In this document: positions 17,109 through 23,987 of the stretch, in pieces
Layout: each line of letters begins with the position of its first letter
Position numbering within the stretch: the first letter of the stretch is position 1
NCBI GenBank assembly: GCA_964561135.1
Contig: CAZLOB010000057.1
Coordinates: 1 to 27,534, forward strand
Direction: 5' to 3'
DNA length: 27,534 nt
DNA from: JANXDG01 sp964561135
Lineage (GTDB): Bacteria; Elusimicrobiota; Endomicrobiia; DTEH01
The notes under the pieces: generated by a model
The model's database searches: none
What the model was told of the DNA's origin: nothing
The model's input: only the letters and a program-made list of their open reading frames with translations
Position numbers and translations under genes: made by a program

Positions 17109-17732
17109 ATGAGAGAACTCAAAGAGTTATTTGTGTCATATAAAAAATTTTTTAAAGATATACAAAAAAGAAAAAAAGAGTTTTTAAATGTTAAAAAAGA
17201 TAAAAATCTTGTTTTTAAAGAACTTTGTTTTTGCCTATTAACTCCGCAATCAAAAGCAATAAATTGTTGGAATGCAGTTGAGGAACTTTTTCAAAATGGA
17301 TTCCCTAAACTGTCAAAGCCTAAGATTATGTCAATTTTAAAAAAATATACTCGGTTTTATAAAACAAAAACTAACTGGATAATAAATGCGGCAAAAAAAA
17401 TTGATGTTATTTTTCAGCTAATCAATAGCAACCTTGAACCCAAAATATTAAGAGAAATTTTAGTAAAAGAAATGAAAGGTATGGGATATAAGGAAGCGAG
17501 CCATTTTTTAAGAAATATTGGTTATTCTTTCGATTTAGCGATAATTGATAGACATGTTCTTAAAAATTTAGCTAAATACAAAATTATTTCTAAAATTCCT
17601 GAAAAAATTGATAAAAAAAGATATTTTGTGTTTGAAGAAAAGTTTACAAAATTTTCACAAAAAATTAAAATACCGTTGATAGATTTAGATCTTCTTTTTT
17701 GGGCAACTCAAACAGGATTTGTGTTTAAATAG
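17109..17732 (+). CDS. ogg: 8-oxoguanine DNA glycosylase/AP lyase (Ogg2 type)
   Basis: This 207-residue helix-hairpin-helix glycosylase removes 8-oxoguanine and nicks the abasic site. The core reads KGMGYKEASHFLRN (123-136), with catalytic Lys128, and then AIIDRH (144-149), with Asp147. This matches the archaeal-type Ogg2 (for example Methanocaldococcus Ogg), not endonuclease III, and there is no FeS cysteine cluster. The start is placed at the ATG at 17109; a TTG three bases upstream is also in frame. Ogg2 is common in archaea and thermophilic or anaerobic bacteria, and it fits the oxidative-stress theme of the region. Confidence 0.88.
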   Translation: MRELKELFVSYKKFFKDIQKRKKEFLNVKKDKNLVFKELCFCLLTPQSKAINCWNAVEELFQNGFPKLSKPKIMSILKKYTRFYKTKTNWIINAAKKIDVIFQLINSNLEPKILREILVKEMKGMGYKEASHFLRNIGYSFDLAIIDRHVLKNLAKYKIISKIPEKIDKKRYFVFEEKFTKFSQKIKIPLIDLDLLFWATQTGFVFK

Positions 17733-17736
17733 TTAT

Positions 17737-18753
17737 ATGCATATATTGGATTTTACAAAAGAAGAACTTGAAGATATTATAGTTAAAAAATATCAAGAAA
17801 AAAAGTTTAGAGCTAAACAAATATGTGATTGGTTGTATAAAAAAAGAGTCAATAGGTTTGATGATTTTAAAAATCTTCCTAAAACTTTGGTTGAAAAATT
17901 AAAAAACAACTTTTTACTTTACACTTTTGAAATCTTGTCTAAGCAAAAATCAAAATTAGATGCTACAGTAAGATATAATTTTAAAACAAAAGATGGTTAT
18001 TTTATACCAACTGTTTTTATCCCTAAGGTAGAAAGAAATGCTGTATGTATTTCTACACAAATTGGTTGTGCTGTTAAATGTAAATTTTGCAATTCAGGGA
18101 GGGTTAAATTTGTAAGGAATTTAACATGCGGTGAGATTATAGAACAGATTTTAAGAATTGAAGAGGGAAGAATTAATGGAGTTTTATATATGGGCATGGG
18201 TGAGCCATTGTTGAACTATGATAATGTTGTAAAATCTTTAAAAATTTTGACAGATGAAGATATGGTAGGCTTAGGTAGAAGAAGGATTACAGTTTCAACC
18301 ATTGGTATTGTTCCCAATATTTATAAACTTGCAGAAGAAAATTTAAAGGTGAAATTAGCAATATCTTTGCATAGTGCAAATGATGAGGTAAGAAGAAAAT
18401 TAGTGCCAAATTTTAAATACAGTATAGATGAGATACTTAAAGCAGCAACATTTTACGCAAAAAAAACATCTACTGTTGTTACAATAGAGTATGTGTTAAT
18501 CAAAAATAAAAATGATGATATTACAGCTATGAAAGAGCTTATTAAAGTTTTAAAAAAACATTCAGAAGATAAAAAGGTTTATAAAATAAATTTAATACCA
18601 TACAACCAAGTTGAAAAATGTAATTATGAAAAACCATTAGATGACAAAATCGGATCTTTAAAAAATTTTCTTATATCAAATGGGTTTCTTACTTTTGTAA
18701 GAAAACCTTATGGATTAGATATAAATGCAGCCTGTGGACAACTTGGGTTTTAA
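17737..18753 (+). CDS. rlmN: Dual-specificity RNA methyltransferase RlmN (23S rRNA A2503 / tRNA A37)
   Basis: This radical-SAM enzyme methylates C2 of adenine in 23S rRNA (A2503) and in some tRNAs. The 338-residue protein has the 4Fe-4S motif C111-AVK-C115-KF-C118, the YMGMGEPLLNYDNV block, RRITVSTIGIVPNI, and the C-terminal NAACGQL, whose Cys333 matches the mechanistic cysteine that resolves the protein-RNA adduct (Cys355 in E. coli). The second methyl-carrying cysteine is Cys118. The ATG at 17737 starts 4 nt after the ogg stop; a TTG upstream would overlap ogg and is less likely. Confidence 0.96.
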   Translation: MHILDFTKEELEDIIVKKYQEKKFRAKQICDWLYKKRVNRFDDFKNLPKTLVEKLKNNFLLYTFEILSKQKSKLDATVRYNFKTKDGYFIPTVFIPKVERNAVCISTQIGCAVKCKFCNSGRVKFVRNLTCGEIIEQILRIEEGRINGVLYMGMGEPLLNYDNVVKSLKILTDEDMVGLGRRRITVSTIGIVPNIYKLAEENLKVKLAISLHSANDEVRRKLVPNFKYSIDEILKAATFYAKKTSTVVTIEYVLIKNKNDDITAMKELIKVLKKHSEDKKVYKINLIPYNQVEKCNYEKPLDDKIGSLKNFLISNGFLTFVRKPYGLDINAACGQLGF

Positions 18754-18755
18754 TT

Positions 18756-19100
18756 ATGATAGGTATAGATATTATAGAAACGAAAAGGATTAAAAATCTT
18801 ATTAAAAATAAAAAGTTTTTAAAACGTGTGTTTAATGTTGAAGAAATAACATATTGTGAGTCTAAAAAAAATAAAGAACAACATTATGCTGCAAGATTTG
18901 CAGCAAAAGAAGCTATTTGGAAGGCTCTTTCAGGAAAAATAAAAATTTCTTTAAAAGACATAGTCATTAAAAATATTCAAACAGGTAAACCAATAGTTGA
19001 GTTTAAAAATGCAAAAGCAAAAAATATTAAAATTGAAGTTTCTTTATCTCATACAAAAGATTATTCAGTTGCAGTAGCAATATTGTTAAATAAAAAATAA
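18756..19100 (+). CDS. acpS: Holo-[acyl-carrier-protein] synthase
   Basis: AcpS transfers 4'-phosphopantetheine from CoA to a serine of acyl carrier protein. The 114-residue protein has GIDIIETKRI (3-12, Asp5) and ARFAAKEAIWKAL (46-58, Glu52), whose acidic pair binds Mg2+, and a terminal VSLSHTKDYSVAVAI. It starts 2 nt after rlmN and ends 3 nt before nnrD. acpS-nnr adjacency is common, and AcpS length (about 115-125) is normal. Confidence 0.95.
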   Translation: MIGIDIIETKRIKNLIKNKKFLKRVFNVEEITYCESKKNKEQHYAARFAAKEAIWKALSGKIKISLKDIVIKNIQTGKPIVEFKNAKAKNIKIEVSLSHTKDYSVAVAILLNKK

Positions 19101-19103
19101 ATT

Positions 19104-20066
19104 ATGTGTAACAAACATCGAATAATAACAAAAAATATAGCAAAAGATTTTTTACCAAAACGTCCTCAAGATGCCCATAAGTATGATTTTGGCCATGTTT
19201 TAGTTATAGCAGGGTCAAAAAATTATACAGGTGCAGCTGTATTGGCTGCTGAAGGATGTTTATCTGTCGGGTGTGGTCTTGTGAGTTTAGCAGTCCCTCA
19301 AAGTATATATGAGGTAACAGTTTCACGAATATCTCCTGAAGTGATTGTTGTGCCTTTAGCAGCAGAAGAACATGGGTCTATATCAGAACAAGCAATAGAT
19401 GATGTTGTAGAGTACATACAAAAAAGAAAAGTTAATACAATATGTATTGGGTGTGGTTTAGGAAGAGAAGAAAAAACAAAGTTTTTTGTAAATGGTTTGT
19501 TAAAAATTATTCTTTCTATGCAAGTTGATTTTCAAAAAGAAGTATCAGTTGTGGTTGATGCGGATGGGGTTAATTTGCTTGAAGTAGAAAATAAAAAGAT
19601 TAAAGTTTTAAAAAATTCAACAAAAAAAATAATTCTTACTCCTCATATAGGTGAGTTTAAAAATTTGTTTAATCTTACACAGGAAGAAACTGAAAATCTT
19701 AAAAAAGATCCTTGTTATTATGTCCAAGAATACGCAAAAAATAATAATGCAGTTATAGTTTTAAAATCTTCAAATACAACAATCTCGGATGGTGAAAATA
19801 TATTTAAATTAAACTTTCCTAACAGTGCTTTAGCAAAAGGTGGGTCTGGAGATGTATTATCTGGTATAATTTCTGGACTTTGTTATCAAATAAAAGTTTA
19901 CAACAAAACCTTGGTTAGATATGACTATCTTTTAAAATCTGCAGTTTTAGGAGTTTATTTACACTCGCAAGCAGCTTTTATTGGCAAACAACAAAAAACT
20001 GAATTTTGTTTCTCACCAAAGGATATTTTAGATTTCTTAAAAGAAGTTTTTAAAGATTTGTTATAA
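19104..20066 (+). CDS. nnrD: ADP-dependent (S)-NAD(P)H-hydrate dehydratase
   Basis: NnrD repairs hydrated NADH/NADPH using ADP. This 320-residue protein is the ribokinase-like dehydratase domain alone. It has AGSKNYTGAAVLAAEG (36-51), VVDADGVNLLE (150-160), LTPHIGEF (178-185) and LAKGGSGDVLSGIISG (243-258), with catalytic Asp250. Most bacteria fuse an N-terminal epimerase (NnrE/YjeF_N) to give about 500 residues; here it is absent, so epimerisation would need a separate gene. The gene ends the second housekeeping run; the perR promoter follows. Confidence 0.93.
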   Translation: MCNKHRIITKNIAKDFLPKRPQDAHKYDFGHVLVIAGSKNYTGAAVLAAEGCLSVGCGLVSLAVPQSIYEVTVSRISPEVIVVPLAAEEHGSISEQAIDDVVEYIQKRKVNTICIGCGLGREEKTKFFVNGLLKIILSMQVDFQKEVSVVVDADGVNLLEVENKKIKVLKNSTKKIILTPHIGEFKNLFNLTQEETENLKKDPCYYVQEYAKNNNAVIVLKSSNTTISDGENIFKLNFPNSALAKGGSGDVLSGIISGLCYQIKVYNKTLVRYDYLLKSAVLGVYLHSQAAFIGKQQKTEFCFSPKDILDFLKEVFKDLL

Positions 20067-20082
20067 ATTTTTTTGGGACATC

Positions 20083-20111
20083 TTGACAAACAATTTTGTT
20101 TTTAGTAAATA
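20083..20111 (+). promoter_or_regulatory. perR promoter
   Basis: A perfect -35 TTGACA (20083-20088), a 17-nt spacer and a weak -10 TAAATA (20106-20111) lie within AGTAAATA. The Per box begins 6 nt downstream of the -10 and would cover the transcription start. TTTTTAGTAAATA, containing the -10, recurs upstream of rubrerythrin. Confidence 0.65.
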
Positions 20112-20116
20112 CTAAA

Positions 20117-20131
20117 TTGTAATAATTACAA
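20117..20131. promoter_or_regulatory. Per box operator (autoregulatory)
   Basis: TTGTAAT-A-ATTACAA is a perfect 7-1-7 inverted repeat. The known Per box is TTATAAT-N-ATTATAA; the only two differences here are symmetric (A to G and T to C), so the dyad is kept. It sits over the expected transcription start of perR, fitting negative autoregulation relieved by peroxide. Confidence 0.8.
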
Positions 20132-20158
20132 ATTAGGAATTATTATAATTTAAAATTT

Positions 20159-20572
20159 ATGCAAAACATAAAAGAAACTTTTAAATCAAAAGGTATAAAA
20201 CCTACTATACAAAGGATAAAGATTTATAAATATCTTATAGAACACAGAACACACCCAGATGTTGACACAATATATAATGAATTAATAAAAGAAATACCAA
20301 CTATTTCAAAAACAACAATATATAATACTTTAAAAGAATTTATAGGAAAAAATTTAATTCTTGAAATACCTTTAGAATCAAAACTTTGTTTTGATGGATA
20401 TACACAACCTCACAGCCATTTTATATGTGAAGAATGTAGAAAAATATATGATTTAAACATAGATTTTAGTTTTGCAAGAAGGAAAAAAATTGATGGACAT
20501 ATAGTAAAAAAATTCTGTGGTATATTTAGAGGAATTTGTAGAGAATGCCAAAAGAAAGGAGTAAACAAATGA
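20159..20572 (+). CDS. perR: Peroxide-responsive repressor PerR (Fur family)
   Basis: This 137-residue Fur-family regulator has a winged-helix DNA-binding half (1-78, with ISKTTIYNTLKEF) and a metal-binding half. Structural zinc is held by C90-x2-C93 and C127-x2-C130. The five B. subtilis PerR regulatory ligands have counterparts: His32, Asp79, His85, His87 and Asp98. Asp rather than Glu at 98 favours PerR over Fur. PerR senses H2O2 by iron-catalysed oxidation of its own histidines and then releases DNA. A perfect Per box precedes the gene, and it is translationally coupled (ATGA) to the rubredoxin gene. Every gene from here to the end of the window fits a peroxide or oxygen response. Confidence 0.93.
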   Translation: MQNIKETFKSKGIKPTIQRIKIYKYLIEHRTHPDVDTIYNELIKEIPTISKTTIYNTLKEFIGKNLILEIPLESKLCFDGYTQPHSHFICEECRKIYDLNIDFSFARRKKIDGHIVKKFCGIFRGICRECQKKGVNK

Positions 20573-21267
20573 ACTTACAAGCATTATATAAAATTGGTTA
20601 TGGTATGTATATTGTTTCATCTAAGAATAAAGATGGTAAATTTAATGGTCAAATTGCCAATACTGTTTTTCAAGTAACAGCAGAACCACCAAAAATTGCT
20701 GTGTGTTTAAACAAAAATAATCTTACAACAGAATATGTAAAAGAAAGTAGAATATTTATTGTTTCTGTTTTAAAAAAAGAGACACCATTAGAATTTATTG
20801 GCAGGTTTGGTTTTAAGTCAGGAAGAAATATTGATAAATTTGAAAACTTAAACTACAAAACTTCAAATTTAGGTTTACCAATAATTTTAGATAATTCTTC
20901 AGCATATGTAGAAGCAAAAGTAGTTGATAGTGTTGATGTTGGAACACATATTTTGTTTATTGGTGAAGTTGTAGATGCTGATATTTTGTCTGAAGGTGAG
21001 ACGATGACATATGAATTTTATCATTTAGTTAAAAAAGGAAAATCGCCAAAAACAGCACCAACTTATATTAAAGAAGAGACAAAACAGAAAGGAGAAGTTA
21101 TTATGAAAAAATATGAATGCAAAGTATGTGGATATATCTACGATCCACAAAAAGGTGATCCGGAAAATGGTATAAAACCAGGGACACCTTTTGAACAGCT
21201 GCCAGAAGATTGGGTATGTCCTGTGTGTGGCGCAGGAAAAGATGAGTTTGAAGAATTAAATGAATAA
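20569..21267 (+). CDS. hrb: High-molecular-weight rubredoxin (flavin reductase-rubredoxin fusion)
   Basis: This 232-residue fusion has an FMN-binding flavin-reductase-like domain (about 1-155, with GQIANTVFQVTAEPPKIAVCLNK near the start), a charged linker, and a C-terminal rubredoxin (179-232) with CKVCG (184-188) and CPVCG (217-221) binding one iron. Proteins of this kind (Moorella Hrb) relay electrons from NAD(P)H to flavodiiron proteins. The ATG at 20569 overlaps the perR stop and has AAAGGAG upstream; an alternative start at 20545 lies within perR. Just before the rubredoxin domain the gene contains its own Shine-Dalgarno and ATG (see the separate entry). Likely partners in this window are the flavodiiron protein and rubrerythrin. 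Confidence 0.93.
   Translation: MNLQALYKIGYGMYIVSSKNKDGKFNGQIANTVFQVTAEPPKIAVCLNKNNLTTEYVKESRIFIVSVLKKETPLEFIGRFGFKSGRNIDKFENLNYKTSNLGLPIILDNSSAYVEAKVVDSVDVGTHILFIGEVVDADILSEGETMTYEFYHLVKKGKSPKTAPTYIKEETKQKGEVIMKKYECKVCGYIYDPQKGDPENGIKPGTPFEQLPEDWVCPVCGAGKDEFEELNE
21088..21105 (+). promoter_or_regulatory. Internal Shine-Dalgarno and ATG at the rubredoxin domain boundary
   Basis: AAAGGAG (21088-21094), 8 nt, then ATG (21103-21105) lies in frame inside hrb, exactly where the rubredoxin domain begins. Initiation here would give a 54-residue protein, MKKYECKVCG to the normal stop at 21267, the size of a free-standing rubredoxin. It is a stronger ribosome binding site than many true starts in the window. 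Confidence 0.65.
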
Positions 21268-21270
21268 TTT

Positions 21271-22056
21271 ATGAGTTTTCTAATTAATTTAAATCCTATA
21301 CTTTTATCCTTTATTTCTGGTTTATTTACTTGGTCTTTGACAGCATTAGGTTCAGCAGTGGTATTTTTAAAAAGAAAAATATCAAGAAAGTTTTTAGATG
21401 CATCATTAGGTTTTTCAGCAGGGATAATGGTTTCAGTAAGCATATGGAGTTTACTTTTGCCATCTATTGAGTTATCAAAAGATATAAGTTTACCAAAATG
21501 GTTTCCTGCTACAATGGGTTTTTTATTAGGTGCAATTATTTTGAATATAATTGATAACTTTACTCCACATCTTCATATGTTCGAATCTGAAGAAAAACAA
21601 GAAGGAATAAAATCTAATCTAAAAAAACCAATGCTATTATTCTTAGCAATGACAATACATAATTTTCCTGAAGGGTTAGCAGTTGGTGTAACAATAGGTT
21701 CAGGAAGAATTTTAGAAGGTTTAATTTTAGCATTAGGTATTGGGATACAAAATTTTCCTGAAGGTATGGCTATATCTTTACCTTTAAACGCTGGTGGGTT
21801 AACAAAGAAAAAAAGTTTTTATTTTGGACAAATTAGTGCTGTAATTGAACCTATTGGAGCAGTTTTAGGAGCTTTAGTTGTTTCTTTATGGCAAAAAATT
21901 TTGCCTTATGCTTTAGCCTTTGCTGCAGGTGCGATGGTTTATGTTGTAGTAGAAGAGTTGATTCCTGAATCACAAAAAGCAGAAAATACTAACTTAGCAA
22001 CTTTTTCTTTAGTTGTTGGGTTTTTATTAATGATGATTTTAGATTTATCTTTTTGA
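21271..22056 (+). CDS. ZIP family divalent metal transporter (ZupT/GufA-like)
   Basis: This 261-residue membrane protein has about eight helices, with a soluble His/Glu-bearing loop after helix III (DNFTPHLHMFESEEKQ). The metal path motifs HNFPEGLAVG (130-139) and QNFPEGMAIS (160-169) in helices IV and V are characteristic of ZIP importers of the ZupT/GufA group. ZIPs move Zn2+, Mn2+ or Fe2+ into the cytosol. It starts 3 nt after hrb in the perR transcript, so Mn or Fe supply during peroxide stress is a reasonable guess; the metal cannot be told from sequence. Confidence 0.92.
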   Translation: MSFLINLNPILLSFISGLFTWSLTALGSAVVFLKRKISRKFLDASLGFSAGIMVSVSIWSLLLPSIELSKDISLPKWFPATMGFLLGAIILNIIDNFTPHLHMFESEEKQEGIKSNLKKPMLLFLAMTIHNFPEGLAVGVTIGSGRILEGLILALGIGIQNFPEGMAISLPLNAGGLTKKKSFYFGQISAVIEPIGAVLGALVVSLWQKILPYALAFAAGAMVYVVVEELIPESQKAENTNLATFSLVVGFLLMMILDLSF

Positions 22057-22080
22057 ATACCACAAAATAGATATAAATCA

Positions 22081-22107
22081 ATAGTGGTTGATAGTTCATA
22101 GTTGGTT
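22081..22107 (+). repeat. Heptamer repeat (NATAGTT), upstream block
   Basis: GATAGTT (22090-22096) and CATAGTT (22097-22103) are two exact-phase units of a 7-nt repeat, with more degenerate units on either side (ATAGTGG, GGTTG). It leads straight into the GTAGG hairpin. The same unit recurs at 22143-22163. Confidence 0.5.
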
Positions 22108-22130
22108 GTAGGGCACGGCTTTAGCCGTGC
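22108..22130 (+). repeat. REP-like hairpin copy 1
   Basis: GTAGG, then GCACGGC-TTTA-GCCGTGC: a 7-bp perfect stem with a TTTA tetraloop and the GTAG tetranucleotide just 5' of it. There is no T-tract, so it is not a rho-independent terminator. It shares flank and loop with three copies at 25126-25307, while the inner stem pairs differ in a compensated way. Confidence 0.75.
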
Positions 22131-22142
22131 AACAAACTGTTC

Positions 22143-22163
22143 TATAGTTAATAGTTATCAGTT
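22143..22163 (+). repeat. Heptamer repeat (NATAGTT), downstream block
   Basis: TATAGTT, AATAGTT and ATCAGTT are three in-phase 7-nt units between the hairpin and the CTCTGTG module. Similar units occur at 25343-25365 before the second CTCTGTG module. Confidence 0.5.
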
Positions 22164-22165
22164 TT

Positions 22166-22215
22166 AAATAGTTTCTCTGTGAACTCTATAAACTTTGTGT
22201 TCTCTGTGGTGAAAA
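22166..22215 (+). repeat. CTCTGTG module, copy A (leader of arsC)
   Basis: TTTCTCTGTGAACTCT, about 11 variable bases, then TGTTCTCTGTGGTG. The same order and spacing occurs at 25359-25406 in front of glutaredoxin. In both places the module ends about 15-25 nt before the start codon of the gene downstream. Confidence 0.65.
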
Positions 22216-22235
22216 TTTATTTTTTGGAGGGCTGT

Positions 22236-22682
22236 ATGGAAAAAATGAAAGTTTTATTTTTATGTGTAGGAAATTCTGCCAGGTCGCAGATGGCTGAAGG
22301 GTTACTAAGGTATTATTATGGAGATAAATTTGATGTTTATTCTGCTGGTGCAAAAGAAACATCTGTTCATCCGTTAGCAGTTGAAGTGATGAAAGAGATT
22401 GGTATTGATATTTCAAATCAAAGAAGTAAGCTTGTTTCAGAATTTTTTGGTGAAAGTTTTGATTATGTTATAACTTTATGTGGAGATTATTCAAAAGAGA
22501 TGTGTCCTGCGTTTATCGGAGAAGTAAAAAAAGAAAAATTACATTGGAATTTTCCTGACCCAGTAGAAGCAGAAGGAACTTTAGAAGAAAAGTTAAATTT
22601 TTTTAGAAAAGTCAGAGATGATATTAAGAAAAAAATTGACGAGTTTGTAGAAAAAATTACATCTAATATAAGGAGGATATAA
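22236..22682 (+). CDS. arsC: Arsenate reductase, thioredoxin-coupled (LMW phosphatase fold)
   Basis: This 148-residue enzyme has the phosphatase loop C10-VGNSA-R16 and the two extra redox cysteines C82 (VITLCGD) and C90 (KEMCPAF). Cys10/Cys82/Cys90 match the relay of S. aureus ArsC (10/82/89), and FPDP (about 106-109) is also conserved. It reduces arsenate to arsenite, then is recycled by thioredoxin. The paired cysteines argue against a plain tyrosine phosphatase. The ATG at 22236 has GGAGGG before it; the in-frame start at 22179 would run through repeat sequence and is rejected. No arsenite exporter or ArsR is in view. The last base of the stop codon is shared with the next ATG. Confidence 0.9.
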   Translation: MEKMKVLFLCVGNSARSQMAEGLLRYYYGDKFDVYSAGAKETSVHPLAVEVMKEIGIDISNQRSKLVSEFFGESFDYVITLCGDYSKEMCPAFIGEVKKEKLHWNFPDPVEAEGTLEEKLNFFRKVRDDIKKKIDEFVEKITSNIRRI

Positions 22683-23203
22683 TGAAAAAAATAATTACCA
22701 TACTACTTCTATTAACAACAGCTGCTTGTGCACAAACAAAGAAAAAAGAAAATAGTTTAAAATACTTAGATTTTGAATTACCAATTCTTAATTCTACTGA
22801 GAGTTTTAAGTTGTCAAATATTATTGGTAAAAAACTTATTCTTTTAAACTTTTGGACAACATGGTGCCCCTATTGTGTTAAAGAAATTCCTGATTTAAAA
22901 GCTTTGTATGAAAAATATAATGAAAAAGGATTAGAAATTGTTGCTATTAATATAGGAGAGCCACAACAAGAAGTATCTAAGTTTGTAAAAGCAAAAGAAG
23001 TTGGCTATATGATTGTTTTAGATAAAAAAGGAGAGGTTGCAAGAAACTATGGTGTAAGAGGGATACCTACAAATTTTTTAGTAGGTATAAACGGTGAGAT
23101 TATTTTTGCAGGACACAGTTTACCTGAAGAAAAAATTATAGAAGATAATCTTCCTAAACAACCTGCTACAAAAACAGAAAAACTTAAAAAAGAAAGGAGG
23201 TGA
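22682..23203 (+). CDS. TlpA/ResA-type thioredoxin lipoprotein
   Basis: This 173-residue protein has a lipoprotein signal (MKKIITILLLLTTAAC, lipid Cys16) and a thioredoxin fold with WCPYC (61-65, Cys62/Cys65) and cis-proline Pro129 in GIPT. It acts outside the cytoplasmic membrane, reducing disulfides (ResA-like) or protecting against peroxide. A lysine-rich tail follows. It overlaps the arsC stop by one base and is probably co-transcribed with it and with the peroxiredoxin gene. Since arsenate reductase is cytosolic, this lipoprotein is unlikely to be its direct reductant; shared regulation is the better explanation. Confidence 0.9.
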   Translation: MKKIITILLLLTTAACAQTKKKENSLKYLDFELPILNSTESFKLSNIIGKKLILLNFWTTWCPYCVKEIPDLKALYEKYNEKGLEIVAINIGEPQQEVSKFVKAKEVGYMIVLDKKGEVARNYGVRGIPTNFLVGINGEIIFAGHSLPEEKIIEDNLPKQPATKTEKLKKERR

Positions 23204-23215
23204 GAGAGCTAAGAA

Positions 23216-23260
23216 ATGTATAATATTATTAAAAATAAAATTTATAAGAAGGGAGGATAA
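23216..23260 (+). CDS. Possible 14-codon leader ORF before peroxiredoxin
   Basis: ATG to TAA encodes 14 residues ending YKKGG. A very strong AAAGGAGGTGA (23193-23203), overlapping the TlpA stop, precedes it by 12 nt, which is longer than ideal. The Shine-Dalgarno of the peroxiredoxin gene lies inside its last codons. It may be a leader peptide, or the strong site may simply bind ribosomes and stabilise mRNA. No conserved domain is possible at this size, so it is only a candidate. Confidence 0.2.
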   Translation: MYNIIKNKIYKKGG

Positions 23261-23264
23261 AGAT

Positions 23265-23870
23265 ATGGAAGAAATAAAAACAGTAAAAATAGGGGAAAAA
23301 ATACCTGATTTTACATTAGATGCATATTATCCTGATAAAAAAGATTTAGGTAAAATATCTTTTTATGATATCACAAAATCAGGTAAGTGGTTAGTATTAT
23401 TTTTTTATCCTGCAGATTATACTTTTGTATGTCCAACTGAACTTGCAGATCTTGCTGAGAAATATGATGAGTTAAAAAAAGAAGGAGTTGAAGTTGTAGC
23501 AATTAGTGTTGATACACAATATGTTCACTATGCATGGTTTAATACAGAAAAAATGTTAGCAAAAGTAAAATATCCTGTTGCTTCAGATTCAACTCATATA
23601 GTTTCAAAAACTTTTGGTGTGTATGATGAATCATCTGGTTTATCTTTGAGAGGGTCATTTATTATAGATCCTGATAACAAATTAGTTGCATCAGAGATAA
23701 ATTATTTTCCTGTTGGTAGAAATTCCGATGAGCTTTTAAGAAAAATAAAAGCTTTTAAATATGTAAGAGAAAATCCTACTCAAGTATGTCCAGCTAAGTG
23801 GCAACCTGGAAAGAAAACTTTAACCCCAGGTAAAGATATTATTGGTAAAATAGATGAAAGTTTAAAATAA
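23265..23870 (+). CDS. Typical 2-Cys peroxiredoxin (AhpC/Prx1 type)
   Basis: This 201-residue peroxidase reduces H2O2 and organic peroxides. The peroxidatic site DYTFVCPTEL (51-60) contains Thr53 and Cys56. The second active-site Arg is at 129 (SLRGSF), and the resolving Cys175 is in PTQVCPAKW (171-179). The bacterial AhpC-type C-terminus is retained. A GGGAGG site precedes the ATG. No AhpF is adjacent, so electrons probably come from thioredoxin/glutaredoxin-type proteins or rubredoxin. It follows the TlpA gene by 61 nt. Confidence 0.95.
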   Translation: MEEIKTVKIGEKIPDFTLDAYYPDKKDLGKISFYDITKSGKWLVLFFYPADYTFVCPTELADLAEKYDELKKEGVEVVAISVDTQYVHYAWFNTEKMLAKVKYPVASDSTHIVSKTFGVYDESSGLSLRGSFIIDPDNKLVASEINYFPVGRNSDELLRKIKAFKYVRENPTQVCPAKWQPGKKTLTPGKDIIGKIDESLK

Positions 23871-23945
23871 TATTTTTAATTGCAAAAAATTTTTTGAAAT
23901 ATTTTGATAAGTCTATAGAAATAATGAGTTGTTAAATTTCAAATG

Positions 23946-23975
23946 TTGAATTGATAAGTATATTTTTAGTAAATA
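23946..23975 (+). promoter_or_regulatory. Candidate rubrerythrin promoter
   Basis: TTGAAT (23946-23951), 18 nt, TAAATA (23970-23975), inside TTTTTAGTAAATA, the same 13 bases found at the perR promoter. A 186-nt gene-free stretch (23871-24056) surrounds it, and I see nothing else in it beyond a strong GAAGGGAGGGTGA ribosome site before rubrerythrin. Confidence 0.5.
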
Positions 23976-23987
23976 TTTTTAATTGAG

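Noticed and set aside
22108..22135. Rho-independent terminator after the ZIP gene
   Set aside because: The hairpin is followed by AACAAACTG, not a T-tract, and its relatives occur in both directions with similar flanks.
22179..22235. Upstream extension of arsC
   Set aside because: It would translate the CTCTGTG repeat; the ATG at 22236 has GGAGGG and gives the canonical Cys10 position.
22236..22682. Low-molecular-weight protein tyrosine phosphatase
   Set aside because: Redox cysteines at 82 and 90 match thioredoxin-coupled arsenate reductases, which plain phosphatases lack.
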